Below are positions 1 to 6,294 of a stretch of 7,809 nt of DNA, piece after piece. The DNA comes from Methanosarcinales archaeon. GTDB lineage: Archaea > Halobacteriota > Methanosarcinia > Methanosarcinales > EX4572-44. Each line of letters opens with the position of its first letter. Within the stretch, counting starts at the first letter, position 1. The stretch lies in assembly GCA_004212095.1 (NCBI GenBank), contig RXIJ01000088.1, forward strand, positions 1-7,809. Reading direction: 5' to 3'. A program made the translations under genes and the position numbers. The notes beneath the pieces were generated by a model. That model saw only the letters and a program-made list of their open reading frames with translations, had not been told where the DNA came from and did no database searches.

Positions 1-540
1 TTAAAGCAAAATAGTTTTCAAGCGAGTCTGCAAAAGAGACTCCTTTGAAAACTTTTGAAATTTCTGCCATAAGAGGCAGACTTGGCAAACTATCTAAAAC
101 TGTCGGTAGGGTGCAGCATTCCTGCGAATCAGGTCATACCCAAAAAAGAGATAGAGTTTTAAATCAAAAAGCTAATTTGACGGCTTCCACATAATGGAAC
201 CGGTGGGAGTTTCTTCTTTGATGAAAAACGATAGGAGTAGCACGTGTCAGGGATTAGTTAGAATGGAAAGAAGGCGAACTTAGAGGGGGAATCCGGGGAA
301 CGTGGGTGATAAGCCAAATAACCACCAGAGATGGCCTGTTCTTCAGAACAGTGTGGCGTGATCGGGGCTGGAACTTTAAGAAATGTGTAAAAAAAGGGAA
401 GATGATAAGATGCAAAATAAAAATACCGGATATGGCTGAAAGGTAATGCAAAAAATGCCGCAGCATAGTTAATCCAGAAATAATATTGAACCTGTGCACA
501 ACTTAGGTTCTGTCCTGTAGCAGTTGAAATGGGAACGTTT
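1..540 (+). ncRNA. Possible structured RNA; group II intron fragment is one guess
   Basis: No open frame here resembles a protein, but helices follow one another closely. Positions 13-20 (AGTTTTCA) pair with 46-53, enclosing 24-29 (GAGTCT) paired with 37-42. TCTGCC at 63-68 pairs with 75-80. CCTG at 121-124 pairs with 130-133 inside an outer GGTA 105-108/TACC 137-140. CGG-TTCCA at 181-189 pairs with 195-202 around one bulged C. CTGTTC at 336-341 pairs with 346-351 across a TTCA loop, inside CCAC 322-325/GTGG 353-356. GAACCT at 488-493 pairs with 505-510. This density suggests a folded RNA. The general look, including the GGGAACG near 531, reminds me of group II intron domain I, but I find no recognisable domain V, no intron 5' consensus and no reverse transcriptase. 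Strand and boundaries are uncertain and the element may begin before the window. Another structured RNA or a long leader of the downstream gene would fit as well. Confidence 0.3.
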
Positions 541-580
541 AAGTGATTGAAGAAGGTAACACTTTTTTTAAAAAGAATCA

Positions 581-586
581 AGGAGA
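581..586 (+). promoter_or_regulatory. Ribosome binding site fixing the oxidoreductase start
   Basis: AGGAGA lies 7 nt before the ATG at 594. It is a good match to the anti-Shine-Dalgarno end of archaeal 16S rRNA. It lies inside the longer in-frame extension that would begin at GTG 543, which argues for translation starting at 594. Confidence 0.75.
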
Positions 587-593
587 TTTAACA

Positions 594-1952
594 ATGGTAA
601 AAAAAGTAGTAATTATTGGAGGAGGAGACGCGGCATTCCAGCTCGTTGAATTTGGTTTTACAAGAATAGAAGGGGCAGACAAAGATATAAAAATAACGAT
701 TATAAAAAAGGAGAAACGTGGGTGGGTCTCTGTTTGTGGGCTACCTTTTGTTCTGCAAGGATTGTATCGCGGCATAGACGATGTAGAGGTAAAAGAAGTG
801 CAATCATATATCGATCGAGGTATTGATGTCAGAACTGAAACCACAGTAGAAAGTATTGATATCGAAAATAAAAGCATCAAAATTGTTAATGGAGAAGAGC
901 TTCGATATGATTATCTAGTGATAGCAACAGGAGGAATACCTACCATCCCCCCAATCAAAGGAGCGGAGCTTGGCGGGGTTTATGCTTTGCGTAACGAGGA
1001 TGATGCAGAAAAAATAATGGATGCAATGAGTAAAGCAAAGAATGGTGTGGTGATTGGAGCGGGAATTATAGGACTGCAGGTGGCAGTAGCGTTCCAAAGA
1101 GCAGGCATAAAAACAATGGTCACAAAAACACGTCCTGTGCTTCTTCGCTCACTTCTGGACCCGGATATGGCATCAATTGTTCAGCAAAGACTGGAAAAAA
1201 TGGGAGTTAAGTTTGCTCTTGGAAGGAAAATAAATGCCATAAAAGGTAGTGGGGTAGTGAAGTCTGTTACAATCGATGGAGAAGAAATTCCAGCAGATAT
1301 AGTAGAGATATCTACAGGAGTTAAACCAGATGTTGATCTTGCAAGAAAGGCAGGGATAGTAACAGGAGAGAAAGGCGGGATAGTAACCGATCGTTTTATG
1401 CATGTTAATAAAGGGGGGAGATATATAAACAATATCTATGCACTTGGCGATTGTGTGGAGGTTATCGATGCAATGACCTACCGTCCATCACTGAGCCAGC
1501 TCGCATCCACCATTTTAGTACAGGGCAAGGTCATCTCTGATAATATATCCGGCATCAGTTCTTCCTCTGAGCCGTGTTTGAGTCCGATTATTACCCTTAT
1601 TGAAGATCTTCAGATAGGATCAGTTGGGGTTACTTCAGAGAGAGCATCCAAGTATGGAATAAAAATAATTGTTGGTAAAGCATCCAAATTTACAAGGGCA
1701 AGATTCACTCCGGGAAAAAAGCCAATCACAGTAAAATTGATCTTTGATGCCTATTCCGAGAGATTGATAGGAGGGCAGATTATTTCAGAGGAGACGGTTG
1801 CCGAGAGGATTAATGAGTTGTCACTATCTATACGAAAAAATGAGCTGATAAAGGAATTATGTAAAAGAGAGAGATGTTATGACCCATCACTTACCATGGT
1901 GGAGGATGTTATTGTAACCGCTGCTGAAGATGCTTTATCAGCCAGGCACTGA
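594..1952 (+). CDS. FAD/NAD(P)H disulfide oxidoreductase, CoA-disulfide reductase/NADH oxidase type
   Basis: The product is 452 aa, close to the usual 440-460 aa of this class. It is a soluble flavoprotein that would use NAD(P)H to reduce a disulfide, polysulfide or oxygen; the substrate cannot be read from sequence. The N-terminal FAD fold has the dinucleotide motif VVIIGGGDAA (residues 5-14). A conserved CGLPF motif places the single redox-active cysteine typical of CoA-disulfide reductase and Nox enzymes at C48. The second nucleotide-binding motif, VVIGAGIIGLQVA, starts near residue 151 and would bind NAD(P)H. The FAD-contact motif YALGDC is near residue 282. The C-terminal third, with FTPGKKPITVKL and GGQIISEETVAERIN, matches the dimerisation domain, and CYDPSLTM near the end resembles its tyrosine-containing tail. 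The start at 594 is chosen for AGGAGA at 581-586; the GTG at 543 would add a leader of 17 residues unlike the family. A terminator follows directly, so it is probably monocistronic. Confidence 0.88.
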   Translation: MVKKVVIIGGGDAAFQLVEFGFTRIEGADKDIKITIIKKEKRGWVSVCGLPFVLQGLYRGIDDVEVKEVQSYIDRGIDVRTETTVESIDIENKSIKIVNGEELRYDYLVIATGGIPTIPPIKGAELGGVYALRNEDDAEKIMDAMSKAKNGVVIGAGIIGLQVAVAFQRAGIKTMVTKTRPVLLRSLLDPDMASIVQQRLEKMGVKFALGRKINAIKGSGVVKSVTIDGEEIPADIVEISTGVKPDVDLARKAGIVTGEKGGIVTDRFMHVNKGGRYINNIYALGDCVEVIDAMTYRPSLSQLASTILVQGKVISDNISGISSSSEPCLSPIITLIEDLQIGSVGVTSERASKYGIKIIVGKASKFTRARFTPGKKPITVKLIFDAYSERLIGGQIISEETVAERINELSLSIRKNELIKELCKRERCYDPSLTMVEDVIVTAAEDALSARH

Positions 1953-1959
1953 TAATTTC

Positions 1960-1994
1960 GGTTCCTTGGAGAACCTGAACTGTATTTTATTTTT
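1960..1994 (+). terminator. Hairpin plus T-rich tract after the oxidoreductase
   Basis: GGTTC at 1960-1964 pairs with GAACC at 1971-1975 across a 6-nt loop. The T-rich tract TATTTTATTTTT follows at 1983-1994. It starts 8 nt after the stop codon. Archaeal termination relies mainly on the T tract, and the hairpin is extra support. Confidence 0.55.
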
Positions 1995-2051
1995 AAAGTA
2001 AAATTGCCTACAACATGCTGTTAGCCAAAGTTTACTATAGTCAAACACCTA

Positions 2052-2072
2052 ACATTCAGGATTTCTGAATGT
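2052..2072. repeat. Inverted repeat at the 3' end of the transposase relic
   Basis: ACATTCAG (2052-2059) and CTGAATGT (2065-2072) form a perfect 8-bp stem with a 5-nt loop. It overlaps the last codons and stop of the reconstructed transposase on the minus strand. It may be a terminator for that gene or a chance palindrome; no matching copy is seen at the other end of the relic, so it is not shown to be a terminal inverted repeat. Confidence 0.4.
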
Positions 2073-2912
2073 GTGGCGCAAATTTATTAATCCATGATTT
2101 AGCGTAACTTAATTTCTTTAGACATTCAAAAGAACATCTTTGATATTGCACGCTTCAATACATCCAGGTTTTTTATGAACGTTTTTGAAATCTCCCTCTT
2201 TGCATCTTTTTGGATATATTCAATTGGATTCGAGATCCGGGGAATATGAGGGAAGGTACACAAGTACAATATCTAGTTTCTCCGCACATTCCTGTACTAT
2301 TTTTGCCTTGTGAGAACTAAAGTTATCCGGTATTGTGATAATCCTTCCTTTTGGATTTGCCTTCCGACCGTTTTAAGAAACATCGGATATCCTCCTTTTT
2401 TGAACGCTTACGAAAACCAATAACTGATCGTCCGTTTATTGGATAAAAACAAAGGTATTTGCCTTAAGTTTACTGGTATTTTTATAGATGACCGTTTTTC
2501 CGAATGACCAGGGTTTTTGAGTATTAAATGTTGTTTGCGGGGATGATTCGTCAAAAAAATCCTATTATGTCTTTATCAGTTACTTCTGGCAATCTTTTTT
2601 TAAAATACCCTCAGCATCTTTTGGTTTTCGATAATCGAATGAATATAGCTTAGCAATAGTTCATTTTAAATCCACCTAATATTATGCGAATCTGTTTTGC
2701 ACTAATTTTGCACTATATTCCACATCAAATTTCTTGGAAATTAACAGTTGTACATCTTTTGTTGTCCAATTGCCATTATCTTCAAGAATCCTTTTTAATT
2801 TCTCTTTTTGGGAAGCTGTTAGTTTTGATGGTCGGCCACCAGAAAATTTTGGTATTATGCCATCGTATCCTTCTTCAATCTCTCTACATCCACGGTAAGT
2901 TGGAGCAGATCA
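2056..2912 (-). pseudogene. Decayed IS630-family transposase
   Basis: Minus-strand translation in shifting frames rebuilds an IS630/Tc1-mariner type DDE transposase. In order: EEGYDGIIPKFSGGRPSKLT (about 2808-2871) is the end of the helix-turn-helix region; WTTKDVQLLISKKFDVEYSA follows; then YRKPKDAEGILKK, RLPEVTDKDIIGFF and DESSPQTTFNTQKPWSFGK; then YPINGRSVIGF and NPKGRIITIPDNFSSHK; then LPSYSPDL, NPIEYIQKDAKREISK, and finally LSYAKSWINKFAPHIQKS with a stop at 2056-2058. The catalytic acids are still recognisable: Asp at 2550-2552, Asp at 2325-2327 and Glu at 2219-2221. The frame breaks near 2690, 2600, 2556, 2452, 2365, 2232 and 2135, with stops between, so no functional enzyme can be made. 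The first 50 or so residues are missing; only a trace (SAPTY) may reach 2912. No terminal inverted repeats were found, so the element is an old, truncated insertion. Confidence 0.85.
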
Positions 2913-3046
2913 TAAAAAAGATCGAATTGAATCACAAGATAACTCGGGTTGATCTGTTATTCAAGTATAGCAAGGTCTATCATGTCGACCTTGGAGGATC
3001 ATGGTATAGAGTTAAGGTTATAAAAATAGCTCGAACTTCTAACTGA
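2913..3046 (+). other. Unassigned gap with a possible short coding remnant
   Basis: Between the transposase relic and the helicase promoter, the plus strand stays open to a TAA at 3044-3046 and reads, near its end, KYSKVYHVDLGGSWYRVKVI. The composition is protein-like (charged and hydrophobic residues alternate, with no low-complexity runs), but I recognise no family. The upstream part of the same frame lies antisense to the transposase relic and is not real coding sequence. It could be the 3' stub of a gene cut by the insertion, or chance. The minus strand here also has no clear continuation of the transposase. Confidence 0.2.
3018..3027 (+). promoter_or_regulatory. Candidate TATA box of the helicase gene
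   Basis: TTATAAAAAT resembles an archaeal TATA box. Initiation about 25 nt downstream would start the transcript near 3045-3052, leaving a leader of roughly 30-40 nt before the ATG at 3083. No clear BRE was identified. Placement is by motif and spacing only. Confidence 0.45.
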
Positions 3047-3082
3047 AACGTTGAGAAGAGCCTTTATAGTATTGTGTTTGTC

Positions 3083-5257
3083 ATGGGTGCGATGGATGAT
3101 AGTTTTTTGTCATATTTTCCAAAATCCACTTATTACCCATACCAAAGCGAAGCAATGGAAAAAATCTATGATGCACTGCTTCGTGGGCAGTTCGTGTTGT
3201 TCGAGGGTGCATGCGGAACCGGGAAGACATTAAGCTCGCTTGTTCCGGCACTCAGTGTCGGTGAAAAACTGGGAAAAGTGGTGTTGATTGCAACCAATGT
3301 TCATCAACAAATGGAGCAATTCATTACTGAAGCCAAAGAAATTAAACATAGAAAAAATGTCAATGTTGTGGTGTTAACTGGCAAGATGTTAATGTGCCCG
3401 CATCCTGATATGGATTATGATCGCTGCAAACTATTTCGCGAGAATACTTTTGAGCTGGTCGAAGCTGAAAAGGATGCTAACCTCCTTAATACCCAGCTTA
3501 AAGCACTCAATAAAAAATACAAGGATACGCAGGATGCTGAACTGGTCGATCTTCGAAATGCGATTGCAAGAGATGCTGATGAAGAGAGAGATAAGTGCCG
3601 AACACTTAGTACCGTATCCTGCAATGAATTATACGAGTTGTTAAAATCCGACAGCACCGCGGGTTTTCGGGAATGGTTGTTCAGTACGGTTCGTCATCCG
3701 GAAGAGATAGCAGGATGGGCGTATGAACATGGGGTATGCGGCTATGAACTTTTAAAACGTGAAATAAAAAATGCCAATCTTATTATTTGTAATTATCATC
3801 ATTTATTAAACGCTGATATATTCGATAACGTTCTTGGCTGGATCGAACGCACCCCAGACGACATCATCACAATCTTTGATGAAGCTCACAATATCGAGTC
3901 GGCAGCAAGAAGCCACTCTTCTTTGATGCTATCTGAGACAATACTGGATCGAGCGTTTGTTGAGATTGTCGAGCACCGGGTCAACGATACGGAACAGGTC
4001 GGTTTGTTTTTTTCAGTTGTTAAGAAACTCATCCATGATGCATATGAATCACGTTTACAGTTTGGAGAGCGTGAGCGTTTCACCGAACGCTGGCAGGATA
4101 TGCGTATTTCAGATCCTGCCACAAGAGAGGACTTGTTCAAAGAAAAACTTAAAAAAACGATGGCAGAGTCAGGATTTACCAATGCTGTTATAGATGCTGC
4201 CATTAAACTTGGAAGTGAGTTTGAAAAACAATACAAAAAAGAGTTTAAAATTGGACGAACAAAGATTCTAAAATCCTCCTCCACTCTTATTGCAGCAGTC
4301 TTTCTCTACAATTATCTTTCAAATACAAGCGAATACTATCCCATTCTGAATGTGCGTAGAATCGATAACAAGCTTACTGGCAGACTTGAATTGTTTATCA
4401 GCATACCTCGTCACATAACAAAGCCATTGTTTGAAACGCTACACAGTGGCGTACTAATGTCTGCAACACTCCGCCCATTTGACATGGTGAAAAACACACT
4501 TGGGATTACGAGGGACACTGTAGAGCTTGCTTTTGGACTTACTTTTCCAAGAGAGCGAAGACGTATGCTTGCAGTAGAAGTTCCGCCCCTGTTTGCAAAG
4601 GATAGGGATAATACTGAGATAATAAAAAAGGTAACAGCAGTGATCACAGATATTATCCATGAAACACCTGGAAACGTGATACTGTTTTTTCAAAGTGCAA
4701 GGGAGGCTTTGCAATATTATCAAAACCTTCAACCAGATGTACCAATGTTCCTTGATGAGATTGGCATATCTGCTCAAAGTGTCAGAGAGAAATTTTTTAA
4801 GATTGGAGAAGATGAGGGTAAAGCAGTGTTAATTACCTACTTGTGGGGGACGCTTACTGAAGGTGTTGATTACCATAATGGACGCTCTCGCTGTGTGGTT
4901 GTTATAGGTGTTGGCTATCCAGCGCTAAATGATCGAATGCGTGCAATCGAATCTGCTTACGAGGTTGAGTTTGGGAATGGCTGGAACTATGCTGTCCAGG
5001 TACCTACCATCAGAAAGGTACGGCAGGCGATGGGGCGTGTGATTCGCTCTCCACAGGATTTTGGACTTCAAGTACTGCTTGATGCTCGCTATACTGTCGG
5101 ATCTGCAAAAAAGCTTAGAAAATACTCGGTACATAATGCTTTTCCGGAAGATGAGCGCTTGGAGATTATTGATGTTGTACCACACCGGGTAAAGTACGCT
5201 GTAATGAATTTCTTCTCTGACCTGCAAAACTACGCTTTCGCAGAAGGTAACCAGTAA
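3083..5257 (+). CDS. Rad3/XPD-like superfamily 2 DNA helicase with candidate Fe-S cysteines
   Basis: The product is 724 aa, an ATP-driven 5'-3' DNA helicase of the Rad3/XPD/DinG group, expected to act on DNA in the cytoplasm in repair or replication-linked unwinding. Motif Q-like PYQSEAM is at residues 19-25. Walker A GACGTGKT is at 42-49 with K48, and Walker B DEAH at 266-269. Motif V (EGVDYHNGR) precedes a GYPALNDRM segment, and motif VI is QAMGRVIRS at 648-656. Cysteines between Walker A and DEAH lie at 105, 115, 172, 180, 219 (VCGYELLK) and 236; four of these probably bind the 4Fe-4S cluster of the XPD fold. C105, C115, C180 and C219 are my best set, based on recalled haloarchaeal relatives. 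A charged, probably coiled-coil stretch runs from about 120 to 170. ATG 3083 is preferred over GTG 3074; ATG 3092 is equally possible, and none has a strong ribosome site. The last codons lie inside a direct repeat (5222-5245). Its cellular role is not known from context. Confidence 0.9.
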   Translation: MGAMDDSFLSYFPKSTYYPYQSEAMEKIYDALLRGQFVLFEGACGTGKTLSSLVPALSVGEKLGKVVLIATNVHQQMEQFITEAKEIKHRKNVNVVVLTGKMLMCPHPDMDYDRCKLFRENTFELVEAEKDANLLNTQLKALNKKYKDTQDAELVDLRNAIARDADEERDKCRTLSTVSCNELYELLKSDSTAGFREWLFSTVRHPEEIAGWAYEHGVCGYELLKREIKNANLIICNYHHLLNADIFDNVLGWIERTPDDIITIFDEAHNIESAARSHSSLMLSETILDRAFVEIVEHRVNDTEQVGLFFSVVKKLIHDAYESRLQFGERERFTERWQDMRISDPATREDLFKEKLKKTMAESGFTNAVIDAAIKLGSEFEKQYKKEFKIGRTKILKSSSTLIAAVFLYNYLSNTSEYYPILNVRRIDNKLTGRLELFISIPRHITKPLFETLHSGVLMSATLRPFDMVKNTLGITRDTVELAFGLTFPRERRRMLAVEVPPLFAKDRDNTEIIKKVTAVITDIIHETPGNVILFFQSAREALQYYQNLQPDVPMFLDEIGISAQSVREKFFKIGEDEGKAVLITYLWGTLTEGVDYHNGRSRCVVVIGVGYPALNDRMRAIESAYEVEFGNGWNYAVQVPTIRKVRQAMGRVIRSPQDFGLQVLLDARYTVGSAKKLRKYSVHNAFPEDERLEIIDVVPHRVKYAVMNFFSDLQNYAFAEGNQ

Positions 5258-5328
5258 TTCTCGACTGCAAAACTACGCTTTCGCAGAATTGTCGACAAAC
5301 TCTGATTCTCGACTACGCAGTAATCGAG
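5213..5328. repeat. Direct-repeat cluster across the helicase stop codon
   Basis: A perfect 24-bp direct repeat beginning CTGCAAAACTACG occurs at 5222-5245 and 5265-5288, 43 bp apart. Each copy is preceded by a TTCTC-type lead (5213-5217 and 5258-5262). A degenerate third unit at 5306-5320 keeps TTCTCGACTACGCAG. CAGTAAT recurs at 5252-5258 and 5318-5324. The repeat is itself weakly dyadic (CTGC-AAA against TTT-C-GCAG). A 10-bp palindrome TTGTCGACAA lies at 5289-5298, and CTCGA 5308-5312 can pair with TCGAG 5324-5328. The first copy codes for the final helicase residues (LQNYAFAEGNQ); the second is outside the gene. Confidence 0.85.
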
Positions 5329-5333
5329 TTACA

Positions 5334-5345
5334 TAATATTTATTA
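5334..5345 (+). promoter_or_regulatory. Candidate TATA box of the metal-uptake operon
   Basis: TAATATTTATTA is the most TATA-like sequence upstream of the binding-protein gene. A start site about 25 nt downstream would fall near 5360-5370, just before the ATG at 5383. If so, the upstream TTG at 5359 would not be fully transcribed as a start, which supports the shorter protein. Confidence 0.4.
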
Positions 5346-5368
5346 GCAAGAGTTACCATTGACCATTC

Positions 5369-5373
5369 TGGTG
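5369..5373 (+). promoter_or_regulatory. Ribosome binding site deciding the binding-protein start
   Basis: GGTGA lies 9 nt before ATG 5383 and is complementary to the archaeal 16S rRNA 3' end. The alternative TTG at 5359 has no comparable site upstream. Confidence 0.6.
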
Positions 5374-5382
5374 AAAAATACA

Positions 5383-6252
5383 ATGGACAAAAAACAAGCA
5401 ATCATGGCTGCCATTGTTGTACCACTAATCATTTGTGCTGCCGCCAGTGTATACTTTTTTATTGGATCGCTGGAAGAAGAAAACAAAGGCAACCAAACTA
5501 TTGTAATCGTCACAATCGTTCCCCAGCAGGAATTTGTGGAAAAGGTTGGTGGAGACAAGGTTCGTATCACTGTGATGGTTCCACCGGGTGCAAGCCCCCA
5601 TACTTATGAACCAACACCCAGCATAATGAAAGAGGTTACAAAAGCAGAGATGTATGCTAAGGTGGGGTCAGGTGTTGAGTTTGAGAACAACTGGATGGAA
5701 AAGATCATTAGCAATAACAGGGATATGAATATTGTAGATTGTTCAGAAGGAATCACAAAGATAGGAAACGACCCACACACCTGGAACTCTCCTGTTAATG
5801 CAAAAATTATGGTAGAAAACATTTGCAACGGACTTGTTAAGATTGATTCCGACAATGCAGACTATTACACTCAAAACAAAGATAATTACATTGAAGAGTT
5901 GGACACTCTGGATAAACACATCCATCACAAACTCGACGGATTCAGTAACCGGGTCTTTATGACGTATCACCCATCTTTTGGATATTTTGCAGAGGAATAC
6001 AATTTGACACAACTTGCAGTCGAACACGGTGGCAAAGAGCCAACTCCACATGCCATACAGGATTCTATAGATGAGTCTACCCGGTATAATCTCAGGTATG
6101 TGTTTGTAGAACCACAGTTCGCAGCAGAACCCTGCAAGACCATTGCAAGGGCGATTGGTGGAGAAACAGCATCAATGGATCCGCTTGCTATGAATTACAC
6201 ATCAAATATGAAACAAATCGCAGACTCTCTTGCATTAGAGTTTGAAGAATAA
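5383..6252 (+). CDS. znuA: Zinc-type ABC transporter substrate-binding protein (ZnuA/TroA family)
   Basis: The product is 289 aa and is the extracytoplasmic metal receptor of a cluster 9 ABC importer. After a short charged start, a hydrophobic segment at about residues 8-28 (AAIVVPLIICAAASVYFFIG) would anchor or export the protein. A cysteine lies within it, but LIIC is a poor lipobox, so a membrane anchor seems likelier than a lipoprotein. The mature domain carries the family metal ligands: H73 in SPHTYEP, H132 in DPHTW, H196 in TYHPSFGY and D266 in MDPLA. A third histidine rather than glutamate favours Zn2+ over Mn2+ by family rule; this is inference. The histidine-rich loop of proteobacterial ZnuA is absent. 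The start at 5383 is chosen for GGTGA at 5369-5373; TTG 5359 would add 8 residues. It is the first gene of an operon with the ATPase and permease that follow. Confidence 0.88.
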   Translation: MDKKQAIMAAIVVPLIICAAASVYFFIGSLEEENKGNQTIVIVTIVPQQEFVEKVGGDKVRITVMVPPGASPHTYEPTPSIMKEVTKAEMYAKVGSGVEFENNWMEKIISNNRDMNIVDCSEGITKIGNDPHTWNSPVNAKIMVENICNGLVKIDSDNADYYTQNKDNYIEELDTLDKHIHHKLDGFSNRVFMTYHPSFGYFAEEYNLTQLAVEHGGKEPTPHAIQDSIDESTRYNLRYVFVEPQFAAEPCKTIARAIGGETASMDPLAMNYTSNMKQIADSLALEFEE

Positions 6253-6270
6253 ACTTGTAAAATTACAAGT
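6253..6270. promoter_or_regulatory. 18-bp palindrome between binding protein and ATPase genes
   Basis: ACTTGTAA (6253-6260) and TTACAAGT (6263-6270) are perfect inverted copies with a 2-bp centre, starting directly after the stop codon. The symmetry suits a dimeric repressor operator. As RNA it would make a weak, AT-rich hairpin that might process or attenuate the message. No T tract follows, so it is not a convincing terminator. Confidence 0.5.
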
Positions 6271-6294
6271 ACAGGTCTGTCCATTTCGTTGTTT

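Noticed and set aside
1..540. RNase P RNA, SRP RNA or tRNA
   Set aside because: The conserved cores of these RNAs that I can recall were not found, and no cloverleaf could be folded.
254..581. Two overlapping minus-strand open frames of about 80 and 107 aa
   Set aside because: They have no recognisable domain or start context, overlap each other in different frames, and lie over the structured noncoding region.
543..593. N-terminal extension of the oxidoreductase from GTG 543
   Set aside because: The ribosome site AGGAGA at 581-586 lies within it and the family motif starts right after ATG 594; the extra 17 residues are low in family likeness.
2684..2893. Plus-strand open frame over the 5' part of the transposase relic
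   Set aside because: It is antisense to clearly recognisable transposase sequence (GGRPSKLT and WTTKDV on the minus strand).
3886..4284. Minus-strand open frame of 132 aa within the helicase
   Set aside because: It is serine-rich shadow coding opposite a well-supported gene, with no motif of its own.
5213..5328. CRISPR array
   Set aside because: There are only two full repeats and one partial, the first is protein-coding, the spacing is uneven, and no cas gene is near.
5743..6051. Minus-strand open frame of 102 aa within the binding-protein gene
   Set aside because: It is opposite conserved metal-ligand codons of the znuA-like gene and has no recognisable features.
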